Source: Patescibacteria group bacterium
Lineage (GTDB): Bacteria; Patescibacteriota; WWE3; UBA101185; UBA10185
Assembly: GCA_018818485.1 (NCBI GenBank)
Contig: JAHIRX010000053.1
Coordinates: forward strand, 1 to 6,747
Direction of reading: 5' to 3'
DNA: 6,747 bases
The notes below the pieces were generated by a model. That model ran no database searches. It had not been told where the DNA came from and worked only from the letters and a program-made list of their open reading frames with translations. Below, piece by piece: positions 3,731 to 6,747 of this stretch; position 1 is the stretch's first letter; every line of letters starts with the position of its first letter. A program made the translations under genes and the position numbers.

Positions 3731-4418
3731 ATTCGATGTACTAACTCTTTTTCCCCAGCTATTAAAACCTCATTTTAGCGAACTTCCATTTAAAAAAGCC
3801 AAAGAACTAAAAAAAGCTCAGTATAATCTATGGAATTTAAGAGATTACGCACTAGATAGCTATGGAACTGTAGATAATAAGAGCTATGGTGGGGGAGTGG
3901 GGATGGTTTTAATGATTGAACCTGTTTATAAAGCACTTTGTGATATTTATGGTGAAGATACTATGGAAAAACATGTAAAAGGAAAGGGGTATCTCCCAAA
4001 AAACACAAGAATTATTGCACTATCACCAAGAGGCAAAACATACAACCAAAACATGGCTAGAGAACTTTCTAAATATGACCAAATAACGCTAATTTGTGGA
4101 AGATATGAGGGAATGGATGCAAGAATTGAGCAGTACCTAGCCACAGATATCATATCAATAGGTAACTTTATACTCTCTGGAGGTGAGTTACCCGCACTTA
4201 CCGTAATGGAAAGTATATCAAGACTGATCCCAGGTGTTTTAGAAAAAGAAGATGCAACAAAAATTGAATCTTTTTCAGACAAAGATTCGGAAAAGATCGA
4301 GTACCCTCAATATACAAGACCTGAAGATTTTATGGGATTAAAAGTACCAGAAGTCCTACTGTCTGGAAACCATGCTGAAATAGAAAAATGGAGGGATAAA
4401 AACAGTACTACTCAGTAA
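3723..4418 (+). CDS. trmD: tRNA (guanine-N1)-methyltransferase TrmD
   Basis: TrmD methylates G37 of tRNAs next to the anticodon, using AdoMet, and prevents +1 frameshifting. It is a SPOUT enzyme with a deep trefoil knot. The ATG at 3723 (Shine-Dalgarno TGAGG just upstream) gives the family N-terminus MIKFDVLTLFP; the in-frame ATG at 3693 would add ten unrelated residues. Visible motifs: SYGGGVGMVLMIEP (54-67), ALSPRGKTYNQ (99-109), LICGRYEGMDARI (123-135), IGNFILSGGELPAL (146-159), RLIPGVL (167-173), YPQYTRPEDF (194-203) and LLSGNHAEIEKWR (212-224). Asn148 replaces the usual Asp of IGD(Y/F). The linker after SFSD is about three residues longer than usual. The protein stops seven residues after KWR, so it lacks the usual C-terminal tail (231 residues against about 240-250). 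The end overlaps convergent pilO by 11 nt. Confidence 0.93.
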   Translation: MIKFDVLTLFPQLLKPHFSELPFKKAKELKKAQYNLWNLRDYALDSYGTVDNKSYGGGVGMVLMIEPVYKALCDIYGEDTMEKHVKGKGYLPKNTRIIALSPRGKTYNQNMARELSKYDQITLICGRYEGMDARIEQYLATDIISIGNFILSGGELPALTVMESISRLIPGVLEKEDATKIESFSDKDSEKIEYPQYTRPEDFMGLKVPEVLLSGNHAEIEKWRDKNSTTQ

Positions 4419-5295
4419 CAGGGGGTGCTTCTTCGACTGGAGGATTCTCCTCTGGGGTTCCTTCGATTTCTTCAGGTGCATCTTCAGTTATTTCTTCTTC
4501 TGTCGCTTCTTCTGTTTCTTCTACGGCCTCAACATCAATATTTAAGAATTCATAATATCTAAGTCCCTTTATCATATTCACGAAATCAACAAACTCTTGA
4601 GATGAAACGTCTAGATTAACAGGCTCATCAGTTACAGCATTTGATTGAACAAAAAGATATGGTGACTCAACAGAGAAATTTGCAGATAGTCTATTATCTC
4701 CTTCTGCTGATCTACTAGATGAATACCTAAAACTTGGGGCACTAACAAATCTAGCAGCATCTTCTACAGACTCCATAAAAAGAACAATTTGCTCATAGTT
4801 AGTCTCTGTACCAAGAGAGACGATAACAGTATTGTAGGAGGCACCGGTCTGGTCCCCACCACCGTATGAGTAGCTTAATCTATCAACAGTCATTCCAGAG
4901 TTAGTAGCTATCTGATGAATTTGATCCAATAACTTTGGAACCTCTGCCTCAGAAACTATAACCTTACTCACAAGATCAGAGTCTTCCTCTACAAATTCTT
5001 TGAAATCTACAAGTTTTTTCAGGTTACCAATCTTGTTCTGCAAAGTATCCTTCAGGATATTCTTCTGATCTAGCTCTGCCTTAACTTCTGGGTAATCCTT
5101 AATAGTTGGATATACAAAAAGGACTATTAAAACTACCGAAACCACTAAAGAAATCAAAGGGAACACAAAATTTAGAAGTGCCTCTCTAATGGCAGTTGTG
5201 TCTATATTAAGACCCTTCTTTTCTACATCTTTTGTTTCAAAGTCACTTACTTCTTCTTGTGAAATTATTTTATTGTTTTCTTCATTTTGTAGCAT
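4408..5295 (-). CDS. pilO: Type IV pilus inner-membrane alignment protein PilO-like
   Basis: PilO pairs with PilN through its periplasmic part and links the cytoplasmic PilM ring to the rest of the pilus machine. The 295-residue product has a charged cytoplasmic N-terminus (1-38). One membrane segment follows (about 41-62, FVFPLISLVVSVVLIVLFVYP), then a coiled-coil stretch (about 66-100). A ferredoxin-like periplasmic domain comes next, recognisable by VPKLLDQIHQIATNSGMTV and EQIVLFMESVEDAARF. The last 40 or so residues are almost only Glu, Pro, Thr and Ala, an acidic tail not found in typical PilO of about 200 residues. It begins 2 nt after pilN with no visible Shine-Dalgarno site, which suggests translational coupling. 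Identification rests on topology and on the pilM-pilN context, since PilO sequences diverge strongly. Confidence 0.82.
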   Translation of the reverse strand: MLQNEENNKIISQEEVSDFETKDVEKKGLNIDTTAIREALLNFVFPLISLVVSVVLIVLFVYPTIKDYPEVKAELDQKNILKDTLQNKIGNLKKLVDFKEFVEEDSDLVSKVIVSEAEVPKLLDQIHQIATNSGMTVDRLSYSYGGGDQTGASYNTVIVSLGTETNYEQIVLFMESVEDAARFVSAPSFRYSSSRSAEGDNRLSANFSVESPYLFVQSNAVTDEPVNLDVSSQEFVDFVNMIKGLRYYEFLNIDVEAVEETEEATEEEITEDAPEEIEGTPEENPPVEEAPPVTE

Positions 5296-5297
5296 AG

Positions 5298-5876
5298 TTA
5301 TGATTTAAGCTTTGAAACATCGTACTCAACTACGATAAAGAACTTAACTTTATTTGTAGAGCCTTCCAGACTTACTGAGTTGAGGGAAACCGAAGTAAAT
5401 ACCTCTTTGAGACCCTCCACACCTCCCTCGAAATCCTTACTAACAAGCGAGTTAACAAAATTAGCAATAGAAATATAATTATCAGCTATCCCAGATACAT
5501 TCATGGATGCCGGTTTTATATCAAGACTTTGAATCTCAAGATCACTGGGTTGTCTACCTTTTAGTTCTTTTAATAGGAGAGAATATCTTAATCTCTCGGT
5601 AAAAAGGCTTCTTAGAACATTATATTTCTTATCTAAATTTCTAGCTGATATTTCAACCTCAGACAGGTCAGTAATATCTGCTCTTAAAACTTCTATACTA
5701 GACTCAACTGAAGAAATTTGTGATTTTACACTGTTAGTAATGTAGTAAAAATATCCTCCGACAACTAAAACAATAAGCATAAAGACCACTGAAAAGACTG
5801 TACTACCCTTTATGGCTTTAGATTTCTGTTGCTCTTTTATTTCGGCCTGAGGTATCAGGTTTATATCGGCAGGCAT
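5298..5876 (-). CDS. pilN: Type IV pilus assembly protein PilN
   Basis: PilN is a bitopic inner-membrane protein. Its short cytoplasmic N-terminus inserts into a groove of PilM, and its periplasmic domain dimerises with PilO. The 192-residue product has the key PilM-binding motif INLIP at residues 5-9. A basic stretch follows, then one membrane segment (about 27-46, VFSVVFMLIVLVVGGYFYYI) and a coiled-coil segment (about 48-95). The C-terminal alpha/beta domain ends in VKFFIVVEYDVSKL, the typical family closing strand. It starts 1 nt after pilM and ends 2 nt before pilO, in the universal pilM-N-O order. Length is typical. No Shine-Dalgarno better than GAAAG is present. Confidence 0.9.
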   Translation of the reverse strand: MPADINLIPQAEIKEQQKSKAIKGSTVFSVVFMLIVLVVGGYFYYITNSVKSQISSVESSIEVLRADITDLSEVEISARNLDKKYNVLRSLFTERLRYSLLLKELKGRQPSDLEIQSLDIKPASMNVSGIADNYISIANFVNSLVSKDFEGGVEGLKEVFTSVSLNSVSLEGSTNKVKFFIVVEYDVSKLKS

Positions 5877-5877
5877 A

Positions 5878-6747
5878 TTATATCTTTCTTAAAGCAAGTC
5901 CAATTGCTGTTGCAAAACTAGAAGCATTTTCAATTAGAACTGACTTTCTTTTTTCAAGTTTAGGAGAAACCTCAATCCCATTTAGGGGATTGGCTAAAAC
6001 AACCTCAATATCCAATTTATCAGCAACATAACTTAGCAGATTTGGCATAAGGGCAGTTCCTCCGCTTAGCACTACACGTTTAATGTTAGCATTTGGATTA
6101 TGATTTGTGAAGAAAACATTAGCTCTCTTCACTTCCGTTATGAGATTATCAACAATTGGTCTAATTACCTCAGCCACTTTTCCATCTCCTTGGAAAGGAT
6201 CAAGTCCATAAACTTTCTTGTATTCCTCCGCTTGCTCTAAATCTAGATCTAAAGCTTGTTGAAGTGACTTGGTTATTGTGCTTCCGCCAACAGGTATAGC
6301 ACGGGTAAATCTCACGTAACCACCGTAACAAACAATAATCAGAGTATTTGAGTAGCCCATATCCAAAATCATAGCTCCAGTTGGGGCCTCAGGAGTATCT
6401 CCAAGAACTCTTCCTAATGCAATAGTTTCTGGTTCAATTGCTCTTGGAACAAGCCTTGATTTTCTAAGTATCTCGATATATTTTTCCAATACGTCTTTTC
6501 TTGCTGCAACAATCTGGACATTCATCTTTCCTTTTTCAGAAGGATCGTTTTCAACTTTTTGATATGAGAGGTTAACTTGATCTAATGGTATGGGAATATA
6601 TTGTTCTGCTTCGTACTTAATCGAGCTCTTAAGCTCTTTTTCACTCATTATGGGAAGACTAATTATTCTCATGAATACATTGGTTTCATTAAGACCTAAA
6701 ACGACATTTGAAGTGCTAAAATTTGTATCTGACACAAAGTCCTCTAA
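5878..6747 (-). CDS. pilM: Type IV pilus assembly ATPase-like protein PilM (N-terminus beyond the window)
   Basis: PilM is an actin/FtsA-like cytoplasmic protein that binds ATP and the PilN N-terminus. The frame stays open to the window edge. The GTG at 6735 is not the true start, because about 60 residues with the first phosphate-binding motif are missing and the frame continues upstream as LEDF. Visible parts: the segment with SLPIMSEKELKSSIKYEAEQYIP, strongly conserved in PilM. Then the second phosphate-binding motif MILDMGYSNT, the RFTRAIPVGGSTITKSL strand and helix, and the adenosine motif VVLSGGTALMPNL. The C-terminus ASSFATAIGLALRKI is the normal family end. It is the upstream gene of the pilMNO operon, whose promoter must lie to the right of the window. 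Confidence 0.92.
   Translation of the reverse strand, partial: LEDFVSDTNFSTSNVVLGLNETNVFMRIISLPIMSEKELKSSIKYEAEQYIPIPLDQVNLSYQKVENDPSEKGKMNVQIVAARKDVLEKYIEILRKSRLVPRAIEPETIALGRVLGDTPEAPTGAMILDMGYSNTLIIVCYGGYVRFTRAIPVGGSTITKSLQQALDLDLEQAEEYKKVYGLDPFQGDGKVAEVIRPIVDNLITEVKRANVFFTNHNPNANIKRVVLSGGTALMPNLLSYVADKLDIEVVLANPLNGIEVSPKLEKRKSVLIENASSFATAIGLALRKI

Noticed and set aside
1..6747. tRNA, rRNA, CRISPR array or insertion sequence
   Set aside because: No cloverleaf, rRNA segment, regularly spaced direct repeats or transposase with terminal inverted repeats was seen.

Overview
The window reads as the chromosome of an AT-rich bacterium with a small genome, most likely a Candidate Phyla Radiation (Patescibacteria) lineage such as Katanobacteria/Microgenomates/Dojkabacteria. 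That placement is inferred from the low GC, the compact overlapping genes, the 48-residue cysteine-free bL32, the lack of rimM and coaD from their usual neighbourhoods, an ACP-like protein without its prosthetic-group serine, and a type IV pilus pilMNO set. TGA is used as a normal stop (nusB, rnc), so the UGA-recoding Gracilibacteria/Absconditabacteria are unlikely.

Layout. Positions 1-402 hold the C-terminal half of an rsmD-like methyltransferase whose front half is missing. Upstream of a point near 124, the open reading sense switches to the minus strand, as at a rearrangement or assembly junction. A bidirectional hairpin terminator (401-435) closes rsmD and, from the other side, a minus-strand gene. 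Positions 435-1281 carry two small minus-strand genes, here called A (435-806) and B (934-1281). Neither is recognisable, but they look like distant paralogs of each other. Both have strong Shine-Dalgarno sites, and B is followed by a palindrome and a hairpin. Divergent promoters lie at 1323-1415.

Positions 1425-4418 form a plus-strand housekeeping run: rpmF, nusB, ACP-like, (hairpin), rnc, rpsP, khpA, trmD. It covers ribosomal proteins, antitermination, RNA processing, an RNA chaperone and tRNA modification. rpmF and rpsP share an extended -10 element exactly 9 nt before the ATG and lack Shine-Dalgarno sites, which suggests leaderless or nearly leaderless mRNAs. A complex hairpin sits directly before rnc and could be a terminator/attenuator or an RNase III self-processing site.

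Positions 4408-6747 are the minus-strand tail of a type IV pilus operon, pilM (cut by the window edge)-pilN-pilO, nearly gapless and converging on trmD with an 11-nt overlap. PilM, PilN and PilO form the inner-membrane alignment complex of the pilus machine.

The best candidates for something undescribed are the A/B paralog pair with its possible operator, the serine-less ACP encoded between nusB and rnc, and the matched promoter architecture of rpmF and rpsP.
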